Positions 45,592-52,826 of a stretch of 64,000 nucleotides of DNA are shown one piece after another. Under the pieces are notes generated by a model that saw only the letters and a list, made by a program, of their open reading frames with translations, had not been told where the DNA came from and searched no databases. Position numbers and translations under genes: made by a program. The stretch comes from Alcaligenaceae bacterium (GTDB lineage Bacteria; Pseudomonadota; Gammaproteobacteria; Burkholderiales; Burkholderiaceae_B): positions 106,868 to 170,867 of the forward strand of contig JACCEN010000012.1 in assembly GCA_013416435.1 (NCBI GenBank), read 5' to 3'. How positions within the stretch are numbered: position 1 is the first letter of the stretch; each line of letters opens with the position of its first letter.

Positions 45592-46836
45592 CTAGGCCAG
45601 TTCATCGTGATAGATCTTTCCGCCTTTCATCACCAGGGGGATATGGTCGCCCTGGCCAAGCAGGCAGGCGATGTCTTTGTAGGGATTGCCGTCCACGACC
45701 AGTACGTCGGCGATGGCGCCCGCGCTCAGCTGCCCCAACTGCCCTTGCATGTTCAGGACTTCCGCGCCGATCAGCGTGGCGCTCTGGATGACTTCGAAAT
45801 TGGACAGGACCTCGGCCCGGATGCGGAACTCGTCGCTCTGCAAGCGCTGCGACGGCCCGAGCAGATCGCTTCCGAATCCCATCTTGACGCCTGCCCGCTT
45901 GTACAGCTGCAGCGATTCCAGGCCCGCCGTGCGCACCGTGGCGATCTTGTCGACGCTGTCCGCGGGAAGGCCGTAGGTTGCGCCTTCGTTGGCCAGGGCT
46001 TCGTAGGTGACCAGGGTCGGCACGACATAAGCGCCTTTCTCGGCCATCAGTTTCGCGACGCGTTCATCGATGAGGTTGCCGTGCTCGATGGTGCGCACGC
46101 CATTGCGCACGGCGCGCTCGATCGCATCGGCCGTATAGGAGTGCGCCATGACATAGGTCTGCCTGCTGCGCGCTTCGTCGACAATGGCGGCGATTTCGTC
46201 TTCGGAGTATCCGTAGGCCGCGATGGGGTCGGTGGGCGAAGCCACGCCGCCGGACGCCATGATCTTGATCTGGTCCGCGCCCATCTGGAATTCCTCGCGC
46301 ACGGCACGCCGCACGTTATCGACGCCGTCCACCACCCGGCCGATGTCGCCGGCGCGGAAGCAGCACCCGCAAAAGCTCATGGGGCGCAGCTGATCCGAGC
46401 GCTGGCGGGGATCGCCATGCCCGCCTGTCTGGCTCAAGGCCCGGCCTGAAATGAAGAGGCGCGGCCCGATGATGGTGTCTTCCTCGACCGCGCATTTCAG
46501 CCCCCATCCCGCGCCCCCGGCGTCGCGCAGCGTCGTGAACCCGCGGCGCAGCATGGCGGCCATGATGGGCACCGAGCGCATCATCACCAGCGCATCCGGC
46601 AAGAACCCCTGGGAGCTGAGGTTCAGTTGCGTCGCCATCACGTGGCCATGCAGGTCGATGAGGCCGGGCATGATGGTCTTGCCGGCGATATCGATCACCC
46701 GCGCGGTGCCCGAGGACAGCGGCTTGTCGGAGACTTCCTTGACCTTGCCGTCCTCAACCAGTATGTCATAGCCTTCCAGCAGCTCGGGCTGCGCCGGATC
46801 CAGCAAATTCCCATTCTTGAAAAGTACAGCACTCAC
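45592..46836 (-). CDS. Amidohydrolase, prolidase/Xaa-dipeptidase-like (imidazolonepropionase-related)
   Basis: A 414-residue amidohydrolase. GLIDLHGHV (HxH), IKIMASGGVASP (carboxylated Lys), VMAHSYT and IEHGN (His) and GFGSDLLG (Asp) give the full binuclear metal site; LSQTGGHGDPRQR is shared, as I recall, with bacterial amidohydrolases that act as Xaa-Pro or Xaa-Arg/Lys dipeptidases. The start is GTG 46836 with AAGGAGT upstream. It lies between the spermidine-type transporter and putA, which suits release of proline from a dipeptide. Confidence 0.85.
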   Translation of the reverse strand: MSAVLFKNGNLLDPAQPELLEGYDILVEDGKVKEVSDKPLSSGTARVIDIAGKTIMPGLIDLHGHVMATQLNLSSQGFLPDALVMMRSVPIMAAMLRRGFTTLRDAGGAGWGLKCAVEEDTIIGPRLFISGRALSQTGGHGDPRQRSDQLRPMSFCGCCFRAGDIGRVVDGVDNVRRAVREEFQMGADQIKIMASGGVASPTDPIAAYGYSEDEIAAIVDEARSRQTYVMAHSYTADAIERAVRNGVRTIEHGNLIDERVAKLMAEKGAYVVPTLVTYEALANEGATYGLPADSVDKIATVRTAGLESLQLYKRAGVKMGFGSDLLGPSQRLQSDEFRIRAEVLSNFEVIQSATLIGAEVLNMQGQLGQLSAGAIADVLVVDGNPYKDIACLLGQGDHIPLVMKGGKIYHDELA

Positions 46837-46874
46837 GACTCGACTCCTTGAGCTTCAGCAAAACCTTGGATTGA

Positions 46875-47768
46875 TCACGACACCATCGTCTTGACGTATC
46901 GACGGTGTATGAGCCAGTTGGAAAACAGCGCCATCAGCAAGGTGGCGACCACCAGCACCAGGGCCAGCGTCGCGCCGAACGGCCAGTTCGCCGCCTTGGT
47001 GATCTGATCGTAAAGCGCCGGCGCCATCATGGTGATGCCCGTGCCGCCCAGCAGCACCGGCGTGGCATAGGCATTCATGCAAAGAATGAACACGAGCAGC
47101 GTGCCCGCCGCCACGCCCGGGGCGGCAATCGGCAGTACCACGCGCCGGAACGCGGTGAAGAAGCTCGCGCCCAGGCTCTGCGCCGCTTCCTCGACGGAAA
47201 AGTCTATGCCTTCCAGCACGCTCTGGAGGGTAAGGATCAGATAAGGCAGCACCACGCCGGTCGTGCCGATGATGACCGCCAGCGGCGTATACATGATCTG
47301 CATGGGCGCATCCACCAAGCCCAGCTTCTGCGCGATGAAGTTCACGAACCCGGCATTGCCCAGGATCACCATCCAGCCCGCCGCACGCACGACGTTTCCG
47401 ACCATCAAGGGAAACACCAGCAGGATGATGAAAAGGCTTTTATAGCGGCTTTGCGTCTTGGCCAGGAAATAGGCCACCGGAAAGCCCAGCACCAGCGACA
47501 GGACCGTGCAGGTGGCCGCCACGTAGACCGTACTGAAGAATACGTCCCGGTAATACGAGTCCTGGAAGAACTTGACGTAGTTGTCCAGCGTGAAGCCTTC
47601 CACCATCATCGACGCGTCGAAATGGTTGAAGCTGTACCGGAACAGCATCAGGATCGGCACGATCATGATCACCAGCACCAGCACCGACGCGGGAAACGCC
47701 AGGCTGGCGCCGCGGCGTTTTTCGGAATTTCCCTTGATATCGACATCCATGATCGAACCCGGCCTCAT
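46875..47768 (-). CDS. ABC transporter permease (PotB-like)
   Basis: A 297-residue inner-membrane permease with six hydrophobic segments, the first at LAFPASVLVLVIMIVPILML, and the docking loop EEAAQSLGASFFTAFRRV of PotB/CysT-type permeases. ATG 47768 overlaps the ATPase stop in ATGA, so this start is taken; an ATG at 47750 is the alternative. It works with the ATPase and the second permease encoded upstream. Confidence 0.92.
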   Translation of the reverse strand: MRPGSIMDVDIKGNSEKRRGASLAFPASVLVLVIMIVPILMLFRYSFNHFDASMMVEGFTLDNYVKFFQDSYYRDVFFSTVYVAATCTVLSLVLGFPVAYFLAKTQSRYKSLFIILLVFPLMVGNVVRAAGWMVILGNAGFVNFIAQKLGLVDAPMQIMYTPLAVIIGTTGVVLPYLILTLQSVLEGIDFSVEEAAQSLGASFFTAFRRVVLPIAAPGVAAGTLLVFILCMNAYATPVLLGGTGITMMAPALYDQITKAANWPFGATLALVLVVATLLMALFSNWLIHRRYVKTMVS

Positions 47769-48814
47769 TCCGAAAAGACAACGCAGTCGTCAGGATGAAA
47801 ACATGCATGGATGCGCGTTCCGGGCGCATAGCCGCGCGTATGGCCGCCCGCATTGGAGAGCTGCGAACTGACGGCTTCGCCCGTGTCCAGCTTGATGCGG
47901 ACGTCCAGAATGGAGCCCAGGTAGACCGCCGAATCGATGACGCCCGGCAAGGCATTGGGCCCTTGCGGCTCGCCTTCGAGCCGGACTCTTTCCGGACGCA
48001 CGCCTATCTTGCGCGTGTTCGCGCCGGCGCTGGGCACGACGATCTGCTGGCTGGACGCCGTGGTGAAGCGGCCCGGTTCGCGGACCGATCCGTCGAAGAA
48101 ATTCATCTTGCCCAGGAAGTCGGCCACGAAAATGTTGCCTGGCCGCTCGTACAAGGCGTCAGGCGTGCCGATCTGCTGCACCTTGCCGTCGTACATGATG
48201 GCCATGCGGTCGGCAATGGCAAGCGCCTCTTCCTGGTCGTGCGTCACGAAGATCGTCGTCAGGCCGAGGTCGCGCTGCAGGCTGCGGATTTCCTCGCGCA
48301 CTTCCAGGCGCAGCTTGGCGTCCAGGTTGGACAAAGGCTCGTCAAGCAGGAAGACGCGCGGCTGGATGACCAGTGCGCGGGCAATGGCCACACGCTGCTG
48401 CTGCCCGCCCGACAACTGCCTGGGGTACCTGTCCCGATATTGCGTCATGCGCACCATGTCCAGCGCCCCGCTCACGCGCTTGTCGCGCTCCGCCACGGGG
48501 ATCTTGTGCATTTCCAGGCCGAACATGATGTTTTCGCTGACCGTCATGTGCGGAAACAGCGCGTAGCGCTGGAACACCATGCCCGTATTGCGTTTGTGCA
48601 CCGGCATGTGGGTGACGTCTTCGTCGCCGATATGGATGGTGCCCGCGGTCGGCTCGATGAAGCCCGCGATCATGCGCAAGGTGGTCGTCTTGCCGCAGCC
48701 GCTGGGCCCCAGGAACGCGACCAGCTCGCCGTCTTCGATTTCGAGTGAAAAATCGGCCACCGCGACGGAGGAGCCGAATTGCTTGCTCAAGCGATCGATA
48801 ATTACTTTTGCCAT
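47765..48814 (-). CDS. ABC transporter ATPase (PotA-like)
   Basis: A 349-residue ATPase: Walker A GPSGCGKTT at about residues 36-44, LSGGQQQRVAIARAL signature, VFLLDEPLSNLD Walker B, and a C-terminal TOBE domain (about 270-345) as in PotA/FbpC. The start ATG 48814 has AGGTGG upstream; a TTG two codons earlier is rejected. It follows the PotC-like gene by two bases. Confidence 0.93.
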   Translation of the reverse strand: MAKVIIDRLSKQFGSSVAVADFSLEIEDGELVAFLGPSGCGKTTTLRMIAGFIEPTAGTIHIGDEDVTHMPVHKRNTGMVFQRYALFPHMTVSENIMFGLEMHKIPVAERDKRVSGALDMVRMTQYRDRYPRQLSGGQQQRVAIARALVIQPRVFLLDEPLSNLDAKLRLEVREEIRSLQRDLGLTTIFVTHDQEEALAIADRMAIMYDGKVQQIGTPDALYERPGNIFVADFLGKMNFFDGSVREPGRFTTASSQQIVVPSAGANTRKIGVRPERVRLEGEPQGPNALPGVIDSAVYLGSILDVRIKLDTGEAVSSQLSNAGGHTRGYAPGTRIHACFHPDDCVVFSE

Positions 48815-48816
48815 GT

Positions 48817-49686
48817 TCAAACCACCTGACTGAGTTTTACGAACCGGTCAGTGACCAGCATGACCACCCCGAGCAACAGGATCTGTATGGCCGAAACGGC
48901 CGCAATCGTGGGGTCGAGATTGAATTCCAGATACTGCATGATGGCGATCGGCAGCGTGGTGCGTCCCGGGCCGACCAGCGACAGGGACAGCTCCAGGTTT
49001 TCGAACGACACCACAAAGCTGAAAAGAGAAGCCGCGACGATGGCGGGCCGGAGCATGGGCAGGGTGATCCGGCGAAACGCCACCCCCGGCGGAGCGCCCA
49101 GGTTCCGTGCCGCCTCGATGATGGAAGGATCCAGCCCGTGCATGCTGGCGGACACCAGGCGCACCGTCCAAGGAATGGTCAGGCAGATATGCGCGAGAAC
49201 CAGGCCCCCGTATGTACCGACCACGTCCATGTCCAGCACGTTTTCCACGCGCAGGTAAGCCAGGTAGATGGCCACGCCCGCCACGATGCCGGGAATCAGG
49301 AGCGGCGACAGCAACAGGGTGTTGACCGAGTCGCTGCCCCGGAAACGATAGCGGATGATGCCCAGCGCCGCCGCGACACCCAGGATCACGCCGCACACGG
49401 ACGCGATCGCAGCGACCTGGAAGCTCGTCAGGAAGCCATTGACGAAAGCCGAGTCGGTGATGGCCTTGGCATACCACGAAAAGGTATAACCCGACGGCGG
49501 GAAGTAAAGGATCGCATCCTTGAAGAAGCTGAGCCACAGCACGAAAATCAGCGGACTCAGCATGAATAAATACATCAGGACGACAAACGCCCGGTGCAGC
49601 AGACGTGACCAGGGCGTTCGCGCGCCTCGCCCCGCTTTGGTGGGCGCCGCCGTGCGCGCCTGTTTGGGGACAGCAGAAATGTCCAT
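48817..49686 (-). CDS. ABC transporter permease (PotC-like)
   Basis: A 289-residue inner-membrane permease with a basic N-terminal tail of about 30 residues, six hydrophobic segments (first FVVLMYLFMLSPLIFVLWLS) and the docking loop IIEAARNLGAPPGVAFRRI. It is the first gene of the minus-strand operon 49686 to 45592 and probably of the longer series through PutA. An inverted repeat lies 35 bases upstream. Confidence 0.92.
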   Translation of the reverse strand: MDISAVPKQARTAAPTKAGRGARTPWSRLLHRAFVVLMYLFMLSPLIFVLWLSFFKDAILYFPPSGYTFSWYAKAITDSAFVNGFLTSFQVAAIASVCGVILGVAAALGIIRYRFRGSDSVNTLLLSPLLIPGIVAGVAIYLAYLRVENVLDMDVVGTYGGLVLAHICLTIPWTVRLVSASMHGLDPSIIEAARNLGAPPGVAFRRITLPMLRPAIVAASLFSFVVSFENLELSLSLVGPGRTTLPIAIMQYLEFNLDPTIAAVSAIQILLLGVVMLVTDRFVKLSQVV

Positions 49687-49720
49687 GGACTACCCTCGAT
49701 TTCACTGGCTGGTATAACCA

Positions 49721-49751
49721 CCTAAGCATATAGGTTATACCGATGCGCCTT
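49721..49751. promoter_or_regulatory. Inverted repeat upstream of the Pot-type operon
   Basis: A perfect 9-bp inverted repeat GGTATAACC (49721-49729) and GGTTATACC (49743-49751) with a 13-base spacer. The spacer itself begins with ACCTA and the right half begins TAGGT, so a second nested symmetry exists. It lies 35-65 bases upstream of the PotC-like start, where an operator would be expected. No regulator gene is adjacent. Confidence 0.55.
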
Positions 49752-49808
49752 AAAGGTTGAACCGAATCGTAATCGCAGGTAGAACCGGTGATCAATAAGG
49801 GTTTCTCT

Positions 49809-49838
49809 GGGGTCAGACCCCGTACGGGGTCTGACCCC
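49809..49838. repeat. Palindromic element left of the FAD-dehydrogenase remnant
   Basis: One perfect 30-bp copy (centre GTAC). The homologous part of the dehydrogenase remnant begins within a few bases to the right. Confidence 0.95.
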
Positions 49839-49850
49839 TCAGCCCTGTAG

Positions 49851-50120
49851 CCCAGCGACCTGGAGACTTCCGCGGCGCAGTCCAGCAGCTTCCGAGCCAT
49901 CCGCCTGACCATCGGCGACATCGGAACCTTCGCCGGCCTCGTCACCGACGAACACACCCGCGTCCTGGACCGGGCAGGCACCCCGATCCAAGGCTTGTAT
50001 TCCGTCGGCAACGACGCCGCCAGCATCATGGGCGGCGGCTACCCCGCCGCCGGCATCACCCTGGGTCCTGCGCTGACGTTTGGATATATCGCCGGGATGG
50101 CGCTGGCCGGCCAGAAATGA
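49851..50120 (+). pseudogene. C-terminal remnant of an FAD-binding dehydrogenase (KstD/fumarate-reductase type)
   Basis: An open frame of 89 codons without a start signal. It translates to IGDIGTFAGLVTDEH, IQGLYSVGNDAASIMGG and GYPAAGITLGPALTFGY, which is the conserved C-terminal FAD-binding end of ketosteroid-dehydrogenase and fumarate-reductase flavoproteins, with the natural stop TGA at 50118-50120. The other 450 or more residues are missing. The reading frame is intact, so the loss may be recent. Palindromic elements flank it on both sides (ending 49838 and starting 50133). Confidence 0.85.
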
Positions 50121-50132
50121 TGGGGGGGCGTT

Positions 50133-50245
50133 GGGGTCAGACCCCGTACGGGGTCTGACCCCGGCATCAACTTTTTTGGGGTCGGACCCAGGGGGTCTGG
50201 CCCCAGCGTCGATTTTCAAGGGTCGGCCCCCCTGGGTCTGACCTC
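50133..50245. repeat. Three palindromic elements, two degenerate
   Basis: Copies at 50133-50162 (perfect), 50178-50204 (short, arms mismatched) and 50220-50245 (strongly degenerate). They fill the gap between the dehydrogenase remnant and the PAP2 gene at 50285. The last two look like decaying copies. Confidence 0.85.
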
Positions 50246-50284
50246 GGATTCTTTGAACGCTGCCATTGCAAGGGCGCCATTCCG

Positions 50285-50881
50285 ATGAACGACATAGACC
50301 GCGAACTTTTCCTGCTGATCAATTCGGCGGGCGACTCGAACAGCGCGCTGGCCTTGTTTGCGCTGATCGTGGCCAAATATGTGATCTACGCCGTGCCCGC
50401 AGGCATCGCCCCATTGTGGATCCTGGGCGGCGGTCAAGCGAGAAGAAAAGCGCTCGTTCTGTTCACCGCGGTCGACATCGCCATCTCCTTGAGTGCACTG
50501 ATCGGCCTGCTGTTGCCGCTCGATCGGCCGTTCCTCGTACCCATGGGCCACCAGTTGCTGGCTCATCGGGCCAGCCCGTCCTTTCCCAGCAACCATGGGC
50601 TCATCATGTTCACCTGCGCCTGGTCCTTGCTGCTGATGTCTCACAAGTGGCAGGCGGCCGTTGCCGGACTCGCCGGGCTGGCGGTTGCCTGGTCGCGCAT
50701 CTATCTGGGTGTTCATTGGCCATCCGACATGGCGGGAGCTGTCCTGCTTTCCCTGGCTTCCGCTTTGCTTGCCGGCGCCGCCGACCGTCTCTTCGGGGCA
50801 AGGGCTTTTTCAGTTGTGAGCGGCGTGTATGACGCTTGCGTGCTGGCGCCGATATCGCGTGTTTGGCGGCGGCTGGAGTGA
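50285..50881 (+). CDS. PAP2-family phosphatase (undecaprenyl-diphosphatase BcrC-like)
   Basis: A 198-residue membrane phosphatase. The three PAP2 motifs are visible: LDRPF (end of motif 1), SFPSNHG (motif 2, His) and SRIYLGVHWPSD (motif 3, nucleophilic His and Asp). Five or six hydrophobic segments are present. The size and PSNH/SRxYLGVHxPxD pattern suggest dephosphorylation of undecaprenyl diphosphate, recycling the lipid carrier of cell-wall synthesis. Its TGA stop touches the next palindromic element directly. It is unrelated to its catabolic neighbours. Confidence 0.88.
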   Translation: MNDIDRELFLLINSAGDSNSALALFALIVAKYVIYAVPAGIAPLWILGGGQARRKALVLFTAVDIAISLSALIGLLLPLDRPFLVPMGHQLLAHRASPSFPSNHGLIMFTCAWSLLLMSHKWQAAVAGLAGLAVAWSRIYLGVHWPSDMAGAVLLSLASALLAGAADRLFGARAFSVVSGVYDACVLAPISRVWRRLE

Positions 50882-50933
50882 GGGGTCAGACCCCGTACGG
50901 GGTCTGACCCCTGTAATTCCCGGGTCTGACCCC
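50882..50933. repeat. One palindromic element and a half copy
   Basis: A perfect copy at 50882-50911 starts at the base after the PAP2 stop, and a half element (GGGTCTGACCCC) lies at 50922-50933, three bases from the convergent nicX stop at 50937. It occupies the whole gap between the two genes. Confidence 0.95.
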
Positions 50934-50936
50934 AAG

Positions 50937-52004
50937 TCAAAACGCCGGCGGGTTGACGGCGCGGTCCACCCTGAGTTCGGGGTGGGCGATGTCGCCGTCG
51001 CGGACGATTTCGGTGCCGTCCAGGGTGAGGCTGCAGCCGCGCATGGGGATATCCATGTGGCAGGCGGTATCGTTGTCGCCGCCCAGCTCCACGTTGGGGC
51101 CGAGCGAGAAAAGCACGTTGCCATAGAACGAAAGCGCGTTCATGACGTGCTCCTCGTGCAGCCTGCGGGTGGCCTCGAAGTGATACCAGCGCGCGGCGTC
51201 GTTCATGCCCCAGCCTATGTGCGAAATGGCATAGGCGCGCGGGTCGTTGAAGCCGGCCACGTAGGTGCGCAGCAGGTCGGCGTCCATGCCGGAGCCTTCC
51301 ACCTTGGTGACGTAGCCGCGCTCGACGGTGAGGACGACATCGGACTGCAGATAGCGTTTGAACGCGGCCAGGATGTCGCCCTGGCGCAGCACGACGGTGC
51401 CGTTCACCTGACCGTCATTGCCCTGGGTGAATACGAAGCCCGAAGGGAAGTGGTCCCAGCGGCCGGGCTCGTCGGTATAGCCGTACTCGGACATGACCGG
51501 ATACTGGCCGAGTTCATAGGTGATGTCGGTGCCGAACCGCGACGTGATGTGCATGCGCCGGGACTGCATCAGGATCTCGCGCCCCCGCTCGACGCGCTTG
51601 GCCAGCTCGCGCGTGGGAAACATGGCACGCAGCACATTGGGCGGTTCCATGATGCGCAGTATGCGCACGCCCGCTTTCTGCATGTCCAGCTGCTCGCGCG
51701 AGAACAGCAAGCCCACCAGGTCGATGACCATGTCGCAGCGCTTGAGCATATCCAGCACCAGTTCCCTGCCGACGAACGGATGGCGTCCTTGCACGGCCGC
51801 CTTCAAGGTCTGGTCGCGCTGGACGGTCACATTGAAGGCCTGCGCGCCCAGGCGTTCCGCCGCCTTGAGCAGGGCCTGCACATAATCCGACCATTCCGTG
51901 CCGGCATTCAAGATGGCCACCTGCTCGCCTTCGCTTACCTTGCACAGCCGCAGTTCCTCAAGGAACAATTCGACCAGATCAAAATCCACTGTTGATGACG
52001 TCAT
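50937..52004 (-). CDS. nicX: 2,5-dihydroxypyridine 5,6-dioxygenase-like
   Basis: A 355-residue homologue of NicX, the non-extradiol iron dioxygenase that opens 2,5-dihydroxypyridine to N-formylmaleamate. As remembered from Pseudomonas NicX, the iron ligands lie in SHIGWG and CHxD; here they are AISHIGWGMND and TACHMDIPMRGC. EYGYTDEPGRWDHFPSGF is also conserved. ATG 52002-52004 overlaps the NicD stop (ATGA), so a longer frame from 52322 is rejected. Last gene of the pyridine operon. Confidence 0.87.
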   Translation of the reverse strand: MTSSTVDFDLVELFLEELRLCKVSEGEQVAILNAGTEWSDYVQALLKAAERLGAQAFNVTVQRDQTLKAAVQGRHPFVGRELVLDMLKRCDMVIDLVGLLFSREQLDMQKAGVRILRIMEPPNVLRAMFPTRELAKRVERGREILMQSRRMHITSRFGTDITYELGQYPVMSEYGYTDEPGRWDHFPSGFVFTQGNDGQVNGTVVLRQGDILAAFKRYLQSDVVLTVERGYVTKVEGSGMDADLLRTYVAGFNDPRAYAISHIGWGMNDAARWYHFEATRRLHEEHVMNALSFYGNVLFSLGPNVELGGDNDTACHMDIPMRGCSLTLDGTEIVRDGDIAHPELRVDRAVNPPAF

Positions 52005-52822
52005 GATGCTTGCCGCACTCCCTTCGGTAGAACCTGCCGCAACACGCGCAGGCATAAGTCTGTGTTCTCGGCCTGCAGCTGGTGCGCGGCGCCTTCGGCG
52101 CGCACCACCCGCAAATCCGGCCGGCTCTGTTGAAACCTGGTCAGCTCTTCCTGGTTGATGACGCCGCTGCCTGTTGCCACGATCAGCGTGGCCTCGCAGC
52201 GCGCGCGCGCCACATCGTCGTAGATGTCCTGCCCGTGGAAGTCGCGGTAGGCGGCTTCGATGACGCGCGGATCGCAGCTTGCCATCCATTGGGCGCGCTG
52301 CCGCAGCAAGGGTTCGGGCCATGGCGCAACGCCCGGTCGGCGCAGGTAGGCGTCGCCTTCACCGCGCCGTGCGGCCTCGACCATGGCGATGGTGCGCTCG
52401 GCGGGAATCGGATAGGGCCGTGTGCCGGGCGCGCTGGCGGGCGGGTCCAGCATGATCAGGGACCCGATGGCGGTGGATCGGGCCGCAAGACGCGCCCCGA
52501 TGCGGGCGCCCATCGAATGCCCGACGACCGCGGGGGACTGCAGGCCGGCAGCGGCCAGGAAAGCCTGCAGATCATCGGCGCAGGCATCCAGCCCATAATC
52601 CAATTGCGGCCCCTGCTCGCTGAGCCCTCGGCCGCGCACGTCCACCACCCAGACATCGTGCCCGTCGTCCACCAGGGCTTCCGCCACGTGCATCCATAAA
52701 GCCGCGGGGCTGACGATGCCCGGCACGATCACCACCGGTGCGCCCTGGCCCTTGCAGCGCAGGTAATGCTGCCGGATGCCATTGGCCCTGAAATGGCCGC
52801 CATCGATATGCTGATTAGACAT
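52001..52822 (-). CDS. nicD: N-formylmaleamate deformylase-like alpha/beta hydrolase
   Basis: A 273-residue alpha/beta hydrolase closely following NicD in pattern: ANGIRQHYLRC near the start, VPGIVSPA (oxyanion), DVRGRGLS, the elbow VVGHSMGARIG with Ser103, MLDPPASAPG with an acidic residue, and a His near GAAHQLQ. It would release formate from N-formylmaleamate. It starts four bases after the CoxLG-type stop and is coupled to nicX through ATGA. Confidence 0.87.
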   Translation of the reverse strand: MSNQHIDGGHFRANGIRQHYLRCKGQGAPVVIVPGIVSPAALWMHVAEALVDDGHDVWVVDVRGRGLSEQGPQLDYGLDACADDLQAFLAAAGLQSPAVVGHSMGARIGARLAARSTAIGSLIMLDPPASAPGTRPYPIPAERTIAMVEAARRGEGDAYLRRPGVAPWPEPLLRQRAQWMASCDPRVIEAAYRDFHGQDIYDDVARARCEATLIVATGSGVINQEELTRFQQSRPDLRVVRAEGAAHQLQAENTDLCLRVLRQVLPKGVRQAS

Positions 52823-52826
52823 CGCA

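Noticed and set aside
50829-51995. A 388-codon open frame on the plus strand
   Set aside because: Antisense to nicX, which has conserved iron-ligand motifs; it starts inside the PAP2 gene and runs through a palindromic element.
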